This document shows, one piece after another, positions 16,592 to 24,626 of a DNA stretch of 64,000 nucleotides (positions within the stretch are counted from its first letter, which is position 1; the number at the start of each line of letters is the position of its first letter). Below the pieces are notes generated by a model. It searched no databases. It saw only the letters and a program-made list of their open reading frames with translations, and was not told the DNA's origin. Location of the stretch: contig NZ_LT575476.1 in the NCBI RefSeq assembly GCF_900086655.1, positions 587,664 through 651,663 of the forward strand, in the 5' to 3' direction. The translations under genes and the position numbers were made by a program. This DNA is from Paenibacillus tuaregi (lineage in GTDB: Bacteria > Bacillota > Bacilli > Paenibacillales > Paenibacillaceae).

Positions 16592-17245
16592 GTGTTGGTT
16601 ATCGGTACGAAAGAACGGAAAGATCGAGAGAAGCTCGTTCGCAGAAATGAAATTATCGATGCGGCGGAGCGAATCATTTTTAGCAAAGGATATCATTCAG
16701 CCACGATGGACGACATTTCTAAAGAAGCGGAGTTCAGCAAAAGAACGGTTTACGTTTATTTCAACAGTAAGGAACAGATTTATTTTGAAATCATGGCCCG
16801 GGGTTACAAGCTGCTGGATCAGATGCTGTCCCCACATACGACAACCAGCGGCGAATCAGCTTTGCAGCGGCTGCGGCAAATTGCCAGCACTCTGTACGAA
16901 TACAGCAATGAGTATCCCGCGTACTTCGATGCCATTATGGAATATGAGAACGGGGAGATGGATTTCGACCAGAGTATCCCGGAGGAGTCCAGGGAGGAAT
17001 GCTATCGGCTGGGAGAGCGGATTCTCGGTTATTTGACCGGCATACTTCAAGATGGCATGAGGCAAGGTGTGATCCGTGCTGATATCGATCCAGTGAATAC
17101 AGCCCTCGTTCTGTGGGCCTGTGTGCTCGGTGTCTTTAGAACCGCGAAGAAAAAGCATCGCTATATCAAGATTTACCATCAGGCAGACCCGGAACAGCTT
17201 GTATCCGGTGCTTTTGATCTGTTGATCCGGTCTATTGAGCGATAG
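16592..17245 (+). CDS. TetR family transcriptional regulator
   Basis: Regulator of 217 residues with an N-terminal TetR helix-turn-helix (about 19-65: IIDAAERIIFSKGYHSATMDDISKEAEFSKRTVYVYFNSKEQIYFEI) and a helical ligand domain. The start codon is uncertain. GAGGAGG ends at 16592, right on the GTG, TTG 16595 is only 2 nt away, and the codon at ideal distance is ATC (16601). It is followed after 11 nt by the Acg-type gene, its likely partner and target. Confidence 0.85.
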   Translation: MLVIGTKERKDREKLVRRNEIIDAAERIIFSKGYHSATMDDISKEAEFSKRTVYVYFNSKEQIYFEIMARGYKLLDQMLSPHTTTSGESALQRLRQIASTLYEYSNEYPAYFDAIMEYENGEMDFDQSIPEESREECYRLGERILGYLTGILQDGMRQGVIRADIDPVNTALVLWACVLGVFRTAKKKHRYIKIYHQADPEQLVSGAFDLLIRSIER

Positions 17246-17262
17246 AACCAGAGGAAGTGAGA

Positions 17263-18459
17263 ATGATTAATAAAGCGGTGAACAAGAAAATGTTAATGAT
17301 CTTGATTATAATTCTGTCCGTGGCTGCCATCTGTATGGCTATCCTGTTTATTACAAGTGGGGTTTTTGCCCCATCCCGTTATTTGGAGCCCTGGAACAAA
17401 AGCTATTCCAAGCAATTCGGCGATCCAAGGGTCAAGCTTGTTTCGCATGGCATCTTGGCTGCCAACGGACATAATATGCAGCCATGGAAGGTGGTCCTTG
17501 ACCCGAAGGATCACATGGTCTTCCGGCTGTATGCCGATGCGGAGCGTTTAACCCCTGAAGTTGACCCCTTCGCGCGTCAGACGATGGTCTCCCAAGGGAC
17601 TTTTCTGGAGTACATAAGGATCGCGGGGGCCGAGCTTGGATATAAGACTACCATTGCCCTATTCCCGGAGGGGGAATATGATGAGCGGGACCTGAAGGCA
17701 AGCATGAGTGCCAAGCCGGTTGCCAAAGTCACACTGGCGAAAGCTCCGCCGGAGAAGAATCCGCTGTACCCGTACATGTACCTGCCTGACACGAACCGGG
17801 GGCCGTACGAGGCCAACCTGTTATCACCAGGGCAGGCGGATGCTCTGCAGAGGGCCCGGCAAGAAGCGGGCGTTGCTCTGCATATTTTCCAGGATTCAAG
17901 TAACGTAGAACGCTTAGGACAATACGCTGTAACAGGAACAGCGATTGAGGCCGGTGTACACCGGATTAATGAGGAATCCCGCCGGATATTCCGGGCGAAT
18001 GAATATGAGAAGAACCGATACCGTTATGGTTTTTCCCTGGAAGGGCAGGGAACGACAGGCTTTATGAAGCACATGATGCAGGGCTTGATTACGATATTTC
18101 CTTTTCTTAATAATGAGCAGGCCTCTGCGGATATGATGATCAGATCCACCCAAGCCGCTGCCGGGCATACTCCGGCCTATGCCATGATCCTTACAGAAGG
18201 TAACAGCCGAACCCAGCAGGTTCTTGCTGGAATGCTCTACAGCCGTCTAATTCTAAGTGCACACAGTCTCGGCCTCGTCATGCAGCCTGTCAGTCAAGTG
18301 CTGGAGGAATACCCGGAGATGGAGCAGCAGTACAACAGCATCCACCGGGATTACGCTGCCCATGGGGTCACGATCCAGATGCTTGTGCGTGTGGGCGCAC
18401 CCACCAAATCAGCCGCACCAACGATGCGGAGGGATGCTCTAGACTTCCTTACCCAGTGA
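17263..18459 (+). CDS. Membrane-anchored Acg-type nitroreductase-fold protein
   Basis: A 398-residue protein. An N-terminal helix (about 10-34) anchors it, and the rest resembles the Acg/nitroreductase family: SHGILAANGHNMQPWKV (FMN-site start), DPFARQTMVSQGTFLEY, and a C-terminal second nitroreductase half (GMLYSRLILSAHSLGLVMQPVSQ). Acg proteins of actinobacteria are thought to sequester or reduce with FMN; the outer-face location here is unusual for a flavoenzyme and would need flavin outside the cell, or an inward topology. ATG 17263 has GAGGA 7 nt upstream. It forms an operon with the TetR gene. Confidence 0.78.
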   Translation: MINKAVNKKMLMILIIILSVAAICMAILFITSGVFAPSRYLEPWNKSYSKQFGDPRVKLVSHGILAANGHNMQPWKVVLDPKDHMVFRLYADAERLTPEVDPFARQTMVSQGTFLEYIRIAGAELGYKTTIALFPEGEYDERDLKASMSAKPVAKVTLAKAPPEKNPLYPYMYLPDTNRGPYEANLLSPGQADALQRARQEAGVALHIFQDSSNVERLGQYAVTGTAIEAGVHRINEESRRIFRANEYEKNRYRYGFSLEGQGTTGFMKHMMQGLITIFPFLNNEQASADMMIRSTQAAAGHTPAYAMILTEGNSRTQQVLAGMLYSRLILSAHSLGLVMQPVSQVLEEYPEMEQQYNSIHRDYAAHGVTIQMLVRVGAPTKSAAPTMRRDALDFLTQ

Positions 18460-18484
18460 CCATTCCCAGTCTTTTTGTTGAGCC

Positions 18485-18516
18485 ATATAACTTTTGCGAG
18501 TACACATCCATCTAAT
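18485..18516 (+). promoter_or_regulatory. ECF sigma promoter B
   Basis: ATATAAC (18485-18491), 17 nt, CATCTAAT (18509-18516), identical in both blocks and spacing to the promoters at 15998 and 24010. A GAGGGCCCTC palindrome (18523-18532) follows in the early transcript and is nearly repeated at 24047. Confidence 0.8.
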
Positions 18517-18570
18517 CTTATAGAGGGCCCTCAGAGAGAAGAAGTATTAACCATTAGGAGGAACTATAAG

Positions 18571-19548
18571 ATGAAAACCATATATAAAGTGATGACTACC
18601 GCTGTACTGACTGGAGCTCTTGTGGGAGGTGGCGTGTGGAGTGCGGCGCAAGCTGCGCCAGCTCAAAAATCCACAACCAAATCTGCTCCCGCCTCTGTCA
18701 ACACGAACAAGGCTGGGGTTAAGAGTGTCAGCCACCAGAATATTTCACTTGGAATTTCCAAGGTAACATATGACGGCAACGTGGTGCTTCTTGAAGTGCA
18801 AAGGGATGGAAAAGGACTCATTGGCGGTATCACCGATTCGAAGTGGGATGATCAGAAGGACGAGCGCATCCTGGAAAAGGGCGCAATTTCAACAATTGAG
18901 TTGTTTATTAACGGAGTATCGGTAAATACGTATGGCGGCAGCAATCTGTGGGAGCGGCCAAGCTTAAGCTGGGAAGCCGGTTCCACAAAGGACAAGGTGC
19001 TGATCAGTATGGCGGATGCCACCTGGCTTGGAGAGAAAGCCAGCCTTAAAGCGCTGCCCGATCAGTTCAAGCTTACAGCGAAGATTAAGCTGGAGGGTGT
19101 GAACGAGTTATATACCCTGGACATTCCGGTGCAAAAAGAGGCCGGAAGTGCCCTGAAGCTAAGCCCGAATCTGACCAAAAAGTCAGGCGACCTCTCCATG
19201 ACACTCAAGAAAGCCAGCGTAACCTCCCAATCAACACGCCTGCAGTTGATCGTAAAGGGGCAGGAAGCGAACTCGACTATCCTGTATGATTTCTATGATG
19301 ATCAAGGCAAGCGGATCGACACGATCTCCGGCGGAAGAGGCACCGATGAGAACGGAGCTAAGGGAGTGATGTACAACGACTTCCTTTTGAATACGCAAGG
19401 AAAAGCCCTGAAATCCATTACGGTCAAGCCGTTCAAGCCAGTCTTTGCTGAGCCGGGGGCCACGAGTGGGCAGTTCAAGGTAGATGACAAGGGTGACGTG
19501 GTGAAAGAGTATATCCAAGACCTGGAGATGAATCTGAAGATAAAATAA
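18571..19548 (+). CDS. Secreted protein related to the anti-sigma outer domain (DUF5643-like)
   Basis: A 325-residue protein with a Sec signal peptide (1-29, cleavage near AQA-AP). The mature part aligns along its whole length with the extracytoplasmic part of the anti-sigma factor at 24613. Shared features are LFINGVSVN versus LLVNGVSTA, LPDQFKLTAKIKLEG versus LPDEFDLTVKIALKG, and SITVKPFKPVFAEPGATSGQF versus SITIRPFKPVFEDPSASSGQF. It lacks the membrane helix and the sigma-binding N-terminus. ATG 18571 has TAGGAGG; the upstream TTG start would read through the promoter. A monocistronic gene under ECF promoter B, ending at a strong terminator. Confidence 0.82.
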   Translation: MKTIYKVMTTAVLTGALVGGGVWSAAQAAPAQKSTTKSAPASVNTNKAGVKSVSHQNISLGISKVTYDGNVVLLEVQRDGKGLIGGITDSKWDDQKDERILEKGAISTIELFINGVSVNTYGGSNLWERPSLSWEAGSTKDKVLISMADATWLGEKASLKALPDQFKLTAKIKLEGVNELYTLDIPVQKEAGSALKLSPNLTKKSGDLSMTLKKASVTSQSTRLQLIVKGQEANSTILYDFYDDQGKRIDTISGGRGTDENGAKGVMYNDFLLNTQGKALKSITVKPFKPVFAEPGATSGQFKVDDKGDVVKEYIQDLEMNLKIK

Positions 19549-19560
19549 GCAACTAAATGA

Positions 19561-19606
19561 ACATCCCGCTGCGAGGGGATTCCGCAGCGGGATGTTTTGG
19601 GTCTTT
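19561..19606 (+). terminator. Intrinsic terminator
   Basis: CATCCCGCTGCG (19562-19573) pairs perfectly with CGCAGCGGGATG (19583-19594), followed by TTTT. It separates the secreted protein gene from the convergent TetR gene and probably works both ways. Confidence 0.88.
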
Positions 19607-20481
19607 TAAATGAACTGCTGCAGTTGATTCATGTAGAAGGAAAGCTCGCTTTCAGCTTCGAGATCGCGTATCAGAGCCCGCAGCAGGAAGCTCCTCGGCT
19701 GCTCTTTGGCGAGTTCGTCCTTCAGCATGGAGGCAACCTCAAGCAGTTCTTTTTTTCTCTGATTCGGCGCTGCTATATCAGGAATGATGGACAAGACCAT
19801 ATCTATAAGGGCGTCACTCCGAACTTTTAAAGAGACATACAGCCTCTTAAGATCAACTTGGAGATATTCCGTCATAAGGTTGTCTGTCAGTATGGGGGTG
19901 GACGAACGGGCTTGCAGACCCTGCATAAGATCGTCCATCCTTTCGGCAATAAACAGAGCCAGCTGTTTCTTCTTCATCGGTTTATGGCCAAACAGTAAAT
20001 GAAAGGTATACTCCCGAATCAAACCGCTCAGCATAGCAGTCATATCCCATTTCCAATCCTCGATAACCGGCCCGTAGTGGCGGCTCAGAATGTCGCCGTA
20101 ATACAGGAACATGTTTCTGCGGATCTGATTAATAACGGTTTCGATCCTTTCATTATTGACGGGTGGAAGCTCATTGTGATCTCTTGATATATAGTATCCG
20201 TGCTCGACATAGAAATCGAACTGATATGCGATTTCCTCCAAGAAGGTGTCTCTTGGAGACAGCTGCATTCTCCTGATCCGATCCACAGCCTCAACCATCG
20301 CCTGTTGGCGTTTCTCCAATATATTAATGTACAGTTCCTCTTTCGAGCTAAAGTGCTTGTACAGAGAGCCTTTGGCGATGCTGCAATCATCGGCGATATC
20401 CTGGATGGACGTGGACTGATACCCCTTCTCGGCGAAGAGGCGGATGGCGGATTGTAGAATCTTTTCCTTCAGCATACTCAT
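19606..20481 (-). CDS. TetR family transcriptional regulator
   Basis: A 291-residue regulator, long for TetR. The N-terminal helix-turn-helix covers about 7-55 (ILQSAIRLFAEKGYQSTSIQDIADDCSIAKGSLYKHFSSKEELY); the large helical C-terminal part resembles the YvdT/KstR-type two-module ligand domain. The start at 20481 has AAAGGAGG 9 nt upstream. It is the last gene after hydrolase, SdpI-like and DHA2 exporter genes on the same strand, so it likely represses that unit at the inverted repeat near 23878-23917. Confidence 0.86.
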   Translation of the reverse strand: MSMLKEKILQSAIRLFAEKGYQSTSIQDIADDCSIAKGSLYKHFSSKEELYINILEKRQQAMVEAVDRIRRMQLSPRDTFLEEIAYQFDFYVEHGYYISRDHNELPPVNNERIETVINQIRRNMFLYYGDILSRHYGPVIEDWKWDMTAMLSGLIREYTFHLLFGHKPMKKKQLALFIAERMDDLMQGLQARSSTPILTDNLMTEYLQVDLKRLYVSLKVRSDALIDMVLSIIPDIAAPNQRKKELLEVASMLKDELAKEQPRSFLLRALIRDLEAESELSFYMNQLQQFI

Positions 20482-20570
20482 GTATTGCTGCCTCCTTTGA
20501 AAATCGTATCTATCATACAGCTTTTTGCAACAGCCATCCACCATAAACATATCGTCTTCTAAGATGAGTA

Positions 20571-22028
20571 CTATTTTCCGCCGGCGGTCTGAGTCAGGCC
20601 AATTTCCGGGTATTTCTTGGACAGGTCTGACATGGATATAGCGCTGCTGCCCTTCACATATCGATCAAAGAAAGCCAAGCTTACCTCATTGACGATGTGA
20701 TGAACCTCCCGCGGCTTCTCGCCTTTCTCTTGCAGAAGAGGGGAGAACAGATGGAAGTCCGTATAGCTCATATGGGAGGTATGTGGAATAGTCATAGAAT
20801 ACCCTCCGCCTTTTAAGGCATTAGTCCTGCGTTTCACCGTCTCATTCCACGAGTTTTCATACGATTCCCGGCTTCTTCCACTCTTGGCGACAGCTTGGTC
20901 CAGCGAGCTTTCAAACACGGCTCTATCGATGCTCTTGGCCCCACTCATCTGCAAATAAGGCTTACCCAAGCCTGTCTCCGGCATCGGCTCCCCGTATAGC
21001 GTCCCGTCCATATTAAGAGCAGCCTGGATGCGAGAATCCTTCATCAGCATTTGTGCCGCCGTTGCCCCCCCGAAAGAGTGCCCGAACATACCGATGCGGC
21101 CCAGATCAAGGCGGCCGGTGAACCGTCCTGATGTATCCTTCTTATTCAAGAGCTCAAGTTGATCCAGCACAAAAGACACATCGCCTGTCCATAACGGCAT
21201 ATGTCCGTCAAGCTGATCGAAGCCCGTCAGGTTGTTTGGTTTCAGCAGGACTTCCCTTCCATCGGGATAGACTGTCGCCGCTGCGTCATAAGCATGGTCG
21301 ATGCCCACTACGATATATCCATGGCTGACGAGCTCCTCGACCTGGAACGTATTCTGATTGCGGAAGCCCGTCATGCCGTGGGAGAAGATCAACACTGGAT
21401 AGCGCTTCTCGGCATTGGACAGAACGGCATCGTCATAAGCATGCGTTTTGACCAGGCCCAAGTGGCTAAGCGTCCATGCCGGAAAAGATAGTGCGTTCTC
21501 GAGGCCTTTCGTAACTGCTCCCACATGGCGGCTATAAGGCTCTGTCGGTCCAGCGGTATTTGGGCTGGCAGGGTACCAGATCTGGACCATCAGCTCGCGG
21601 CGGGCCTTCGGATCGGACGAATATTCATCGGCCCGCTGTGAATCAACCCAGTGATATACAGTGGTTCCCACTGGATAGGAGCCGGTCGGCTTCTCAAAGG
21701 TGAACACGGGCAGAAGCACAGGCAGTGCAGTCATCAGTGCGGCATAGATCAGGAATAGAACAGACCCCAGGGAGGCAGCTCCAATTCTCCGGCTGCGTTT
21801 GGTTCCTTCCGGCTTCCCCCATAGAATGCAGGCGGCCAGCACGACTGCCCCCACATAGGCGGGGATCATCTGCCATCTGCAGCCTTCGACCGTCACTTGT
21901 ACAATTCCCGCAGCACCGAGAAGAGGGGCTGCGTACATCCGCAGACTTCGAATCAGCCTGGGTCTCCATATGAACATGAATGATAAACCTACAACAAGCA
22001 AAATAAGAACGAATTCCCACAATCTCAA
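20571..22028 (-). CDS. Membrane-anchored alpha/beta hydrolase (PAF-acetylhydrolase-like)
   Basis: A 485-residue protein. The first 125 residues hold four membrane helices; the rest is an alpha/beta-hydrolase of the platelet-activating-factor acetylhydrolase/dienelactone type. HGMTGFRNQ forms the oxyanion loop, the nucleophile is in GHSFGG, and a likely acid and His lie further on (a HTSHMSYTDF segment holds candidate histidines). TTG 22028 follows AGGAGG by 8 nt. A lipase or esterase acting at the membrane is likely; the substrate is unknown. Part of the reverse-strand operon 23840-19606. Confidence 0.82.
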   Translation of the reverse strand: MRLWEFVLILLVVGLSFMFIWRPRLIRSLRMYAAPLLGAAGIVQVTVEGCRWQMIPAYVGAVVLAACILWGKPEGTKRSRRIGAASLGSVLFLIYAALMTALPVLLPVFTFEKPTGSYPVGTTVYHWVDSQRADEYSSDPKARRELMVQIWYPASPNTAGPTEPYSRHVGAVTKGLENALSFPAWTLSHLGLVKTHAYDDAVLSNAEKRYPVLIFSHGMTGFRNQNTFQVEELVSHGYIVVGIDHAYDAAATVYPDGREVLLKPNNLTGFDQLDGHMPLWTGDVSFVLDQLELLNKKDTSGRFTGRLDLGRIGMFGHSFGGATAAQMLMKDSRIQAALNMDGTLYGEPMPETGLGKPYLQMSGAKSIDRAVFESSLDQAVAKSGRSRESYENSWNETVKRRTNALKGGGYSMTIPHTSHMSYTDFHLFSPLLQEKGEKPREVHHIVNEVSLAFFDRYVKGSSAISMSDLSKKYPEIGLTQTAGGK

Positions 22029-22073
22029 ACAAAAAACCTCCTAAATATTCTCTGTAACTTTATAATTTTGCCT

Positions 22074-22352
22074 TTAAATTAATGCATTGTAAAGCAGGTA
22101 GAGATGGAGTGCGAAACAGATATATACTGTCCAGGCCGCTTTGTATTTCATCTTGTGCAGTGCCAGCCCCAGGATCATCAAGACCGGAAACAGGAACAAG
22201 CCGAGATATTTATTGACGAACCGGTCCGCTTGTCCCCCATTAAAGTGAATAGGAATGTTCGTGGGACATAACCCGACTGCGATAAGTGACAGCAATAAGG
22301 ACAGGACAAGGATCGAGACCAGTGTATTGGAATGAAATAGCCACTTGATCAT
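22074..22352 (-). CDS. Small DUF1648/SdpI-like membrane protein
   Basis: A 92-residue protein with three membrane helices and the DUF1648 motif IPIHFNGGQADRFVNK between the first and second. In SdpI this domain helps give immunity to a toxic peptide; short DUF1648 proteins have no proven role. An AAAGGAGG site precedes the ATG. It lies between exporter and hydrolase genes in one transcript. Confidence 0.8.
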   Translation of the reverse strand: MIKWLFHSNTLVSILVLSLLLSLIAVGLCPTNIPIHFNGGQADRFVNKYLGLFLFPVLMILGLALHKMKYKAAWTVYICFALHLYLLYNALI

Positions 22353-22382
22353 GCTGCTTCCTCCTTTTATTCAGTGATGAAG

Positions 22383-23840
22383 TTACGCGCGAGTGGATTC
22401 TTGAACCTCAGGTTTGGGCTTGCGGATAAAAAAGCTTAGTACAAGCCCCGCACAAGCAACACATGCAGCAAGGAGAAAGGTTTCTCCAAAGGCGGCTATG
22501 CCGGATTCCAGCGAATTTGTCTTTGCGCCAACACTATGCATATGTGTAGTCATCCGGGACCCCAGGTAGCCGGTAAACCCTGCGATGGCAAATGAAACCA
22601 CCACCTGCTGCAAAGCGCTGGTAAGCGGAGTGACCCTGCTCACCAGGTGGCGCGGAGTCGCATTTAATACATGCGTGTTCAAAGACATCATGGACAGACC
22701 CATGCCGGAGCCGAGCAGAAATAAGGTGACCATCAGAATCGCAAGTGGCGTGTCGGACTTCAGGCATGACATAGCGAACAACCCACCGGTAATGAGTGTC
22801 ATTCCGGCGATAAGTGGCGGGCGTGCCCCTACCTTATCGAAGAGACGGCCGGCCAAAGGCATAAAGATCATGGAGCCTGCTGCCTGTGGCAGCAGGATAA
22901 GCCCTGTGGACAGCGGCGAGTAATGCTTGACCTGCTGGAGCAGGAGCGGGAACAGCAGCACGGTGCCGAACAAGGCGGCCTGCATAATCCAGGATGTCAC
23001 AATGCCGCGTGTGAAATCGGAGGATCGGAATATCTTTAGCTCAAGCAGAGGCTGCTTTTTCTTCAGACAGGAAATCACGAACAAGATGAGTGAGGCTCCC
23101 CCGGCGATCAAGCCGGTTAGGGTCCGGGTTGAAGTCCAGCTTACGCCCCCTTCGCTAACGCCAAAGGTAATCAAGGCAAAGGCAAGGGGGCCCAGAATCA
23201 TGCCTGTAATATCCAGGGATGGAGCCTCATGTCCTTGGAACGAGGGCAGATGTTTTTTTCCAATCCATATGCCTAAGATGCCGATGGGAAGGTTGATCAG
23301 AAATATCCACGACCAATTCACATATTCCACCAGCCAACCGGAGAGTACTGGCCCCAGTGCTGGCGCAAGCAGCATAGGAATACCGAACATTCCGATAATG
23401 GAGCCCCGCCGATCGGCAGGAGCAATACGATAGACCATGGCCATTCCAATAGGGGATACCATACCGCCGCCCAGACCCTGCAGAATCCGGAAAAAAATCA
23501 GCTGCTCCGGAGTTTGGGCGAATGCGCATAGAACCGACCCGATAGTGAACAGACCAATCGAAACCAGGAATATCCGCTTTGAGCCAAATTTATCTGACAT
23601 CCAGCCCGCCAGGGGAATTACGGCGGACAGTGAGAGCGTATAGGCGGTTACAGACCATTGAATCGTATGGAGCGAACTATGGAAGTAATCAACCAGCGTG
23701 GGAATCGCAACATTAACGACCGTGCTGTCCAGAATGACCATAAAGGTCCCGATAATGACAGCAAGAAGCGGGGCCATGACATCTTTCATAGAGAATGGCT
23801 TGTCTTCATCGTTGTTGGGGGTTGCTAGAGCGATGGACAT
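22383..23840 (-). CDS. DHA2 family multidrug MFS exporter (EmrB/QacA-like)
   Basis: Fourteen-helix exporter of 485 residues. The DHA2 signatures LDSTVVNVAIPTL in helix 1, GWMSDKFGSKRIF (motif A) and GIPMLLAPALGPVLSGWLVEYVNWSWIFLINLPIG (motif C region) are clear. It should expel drugs or other amphiphiles in exchange for protons. Starts at ATG 23840; the ribosome site is weak (GTAGGTTG). First gene of the reverse-strand operon, with a strong promoter and an operator-like inverted repeat upstream. Confidence 0.92.
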   Translation of the reverse strand: MSIALATPNNDEDKPFSMKDVMAPLLAVIIGTFMVILDSTVVNVAIPTLVDYFHSSLHTIQWSVTAYTLSLSAVIPLAGWMSDKFGSKRIFLVSIGLFTIGSVLCAFAQTPEQLIFFRILQGLGGGMVSPIGMAMVYRIAPADRRGSIIGMFGIPMLLAPALGPVLSGWLVEYVNWSWIFLINLPIGILGIWIGKKHLPSFQGHEAPSLDITGMILGPLAFALITFGVSEGGVSWTSTRTLTGLIAGGASLILFVISCLKKKQPLLELKIFRSSDFTRGIVTSWIMQAALFGTVLLFPLLLQQVKHYSPLSTGLILLPQAAGSMIFMPLAGRLFDKVGARPPLIAGMTLITGGLFAMSCLKSDTPLAILMVTLFLLGSGMGLSMMSLNTHVLNATPRHLVSRVTPLTSALQQVVVSFAIAGFTGYLGSRMTTHMHSVGAKTNSLESGIAAFGETFLLAACVACAGLVLSFFIRKPKPEVQESTRA

Positions 23841-23877
23841 GTTTGTTACAACCTACTTTCTAAGAAAATATGAACAT

Positions 23878-23954
23878 AAATGACCAATTAGTTCTTGAAA
23901 AAACCATATGGTCATTTTAGAATACATCATAACTAGGCCGCTCCCGTGTGTCAA
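23878..23954 (-). promoter_or_regulatory. Promoter and TetR-type operator of the DHA2 exporter operon
   Basis: On the minus strand TTGACA (23954-23949), 17 nt and TATGAT (23931-23926) form a near-consensus promoter. Just downstream an inverted repeat with arms AAATGACCA (23878-23886) and TGGTCATTT (23909-23917) covers the early transcript, a typical place for a TetR repressor such as the one at 19606. An inner ACCATATGGT palindrome (23903-23912) may be a second site. Confidence 0.72.
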
Positions 23955-24009
23955 TGATTCAACTTGTTTTTTAACCGGGAAGTCTTTCGGATTATCGGTT
24001 TGCACCGAA

Positions 24010-24041
24010 ATATAACATTTCAGGCTGCCAAACCATCTAAT
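24010..24041 (+). promoter_or_regulatory. ECF sigma promoter C (autoregulatory)
   Basis: ATATAAC (24010-24016), 17 nt, CATCTAAT (24034-24041), then ATAGAGGGCCC. It is the same module as at 15998 and 18485, here in front of the sigma factor gene, as expected for an ECF sigma factor that drives its own operon. Confidence 0.8.
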
Positions 24042-24077
24042 CCATAGAGGGCCCTTCTAAAGGAGATGAAAGCAACA

Positions 24078-24626
24078 GTGTGGACGATGGAACTCGAAGT
24101 CAAGAAAGCGCAGCGGGGGGACCTGGATGCATTCGTCCGGATTATACGGGAATTGGAGCCCCGGCTGTACAGCTTGGCAAAGTCCATTCTTAGACGTGAT
24201 GAAGACTGTGCAGACGCTATGCAGGAAGCAACACTTAAAGCATATAAGTCGCTGACCTCATTGAAAAAACCGGAATTTTTCAAAACCTGGATCATCCGGA
24301 TACTCATTAATGAATGCAATCAATTGCTGCGGAACCGGCAGCGTACCGTAGTTATGGACGAGCTTCCAGAGGCGTCTGGCGAAGCTGGTGCTTATTATCA
24401 GGACTATCAAAAGATAGATCTTGAGGAGGCGGTCAACCGGTTGGACGAAAACCTGCGGATCGTCATTCACTTATTTTATTATCAGGATCTGCCGATTAAA
24501 CAAATTTCCGAGGTATTGGGTATTTCAGAAGGCGCTGTAAGGGCCAGGCTGCACCGGGCACGAGGCATCCTGGCGGATTGGGTGAAGAAGAGAAAGGAGG
24601 GCGGTTTGTCCTATGAGTCTATTTGA
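24078..24626 (+). CDS. ECF-type RNA polymerase sigma factor
   Basis: Group IV sigma factor of about 182 residues. Region 2 holds AFVRIIRELEPRLYSLAKSILRRDEDCADAMQEATLKAYKSL...FKTWIIRILINECNQLLR. Region 4 holds LDENLRIVIHLFYYQDLPIKQISEVLGISEGAVRARLHRARGIL. GTG 24078 is my choice: AAGGAGATGA ends 8 nt before it; ATG 24066 lies inside that site, and ATG 24087 is the next option. It overlaps the anti-sigma gene by 14 nt. It probably recognises ATATAAC/CATCTAAT, the motif shared by three promoters in this window, its own included. Confidence 0.92.
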   Translation: MWTMELEVKKAQRGDLDAFVRIIRELEPRLYSLAKSILRRDEDCADAMQEATLKAYKSLTSLKKPEFFKTWIIRILINECNQLLRNRQRTVVMDELPEASGEAGAYYQDYQKIDLEEAVNRLDENLRIVIHLFYYQDLPIKQISEVLGISEGAVRARLHRARGILADWVKKRKEGGLSYESI

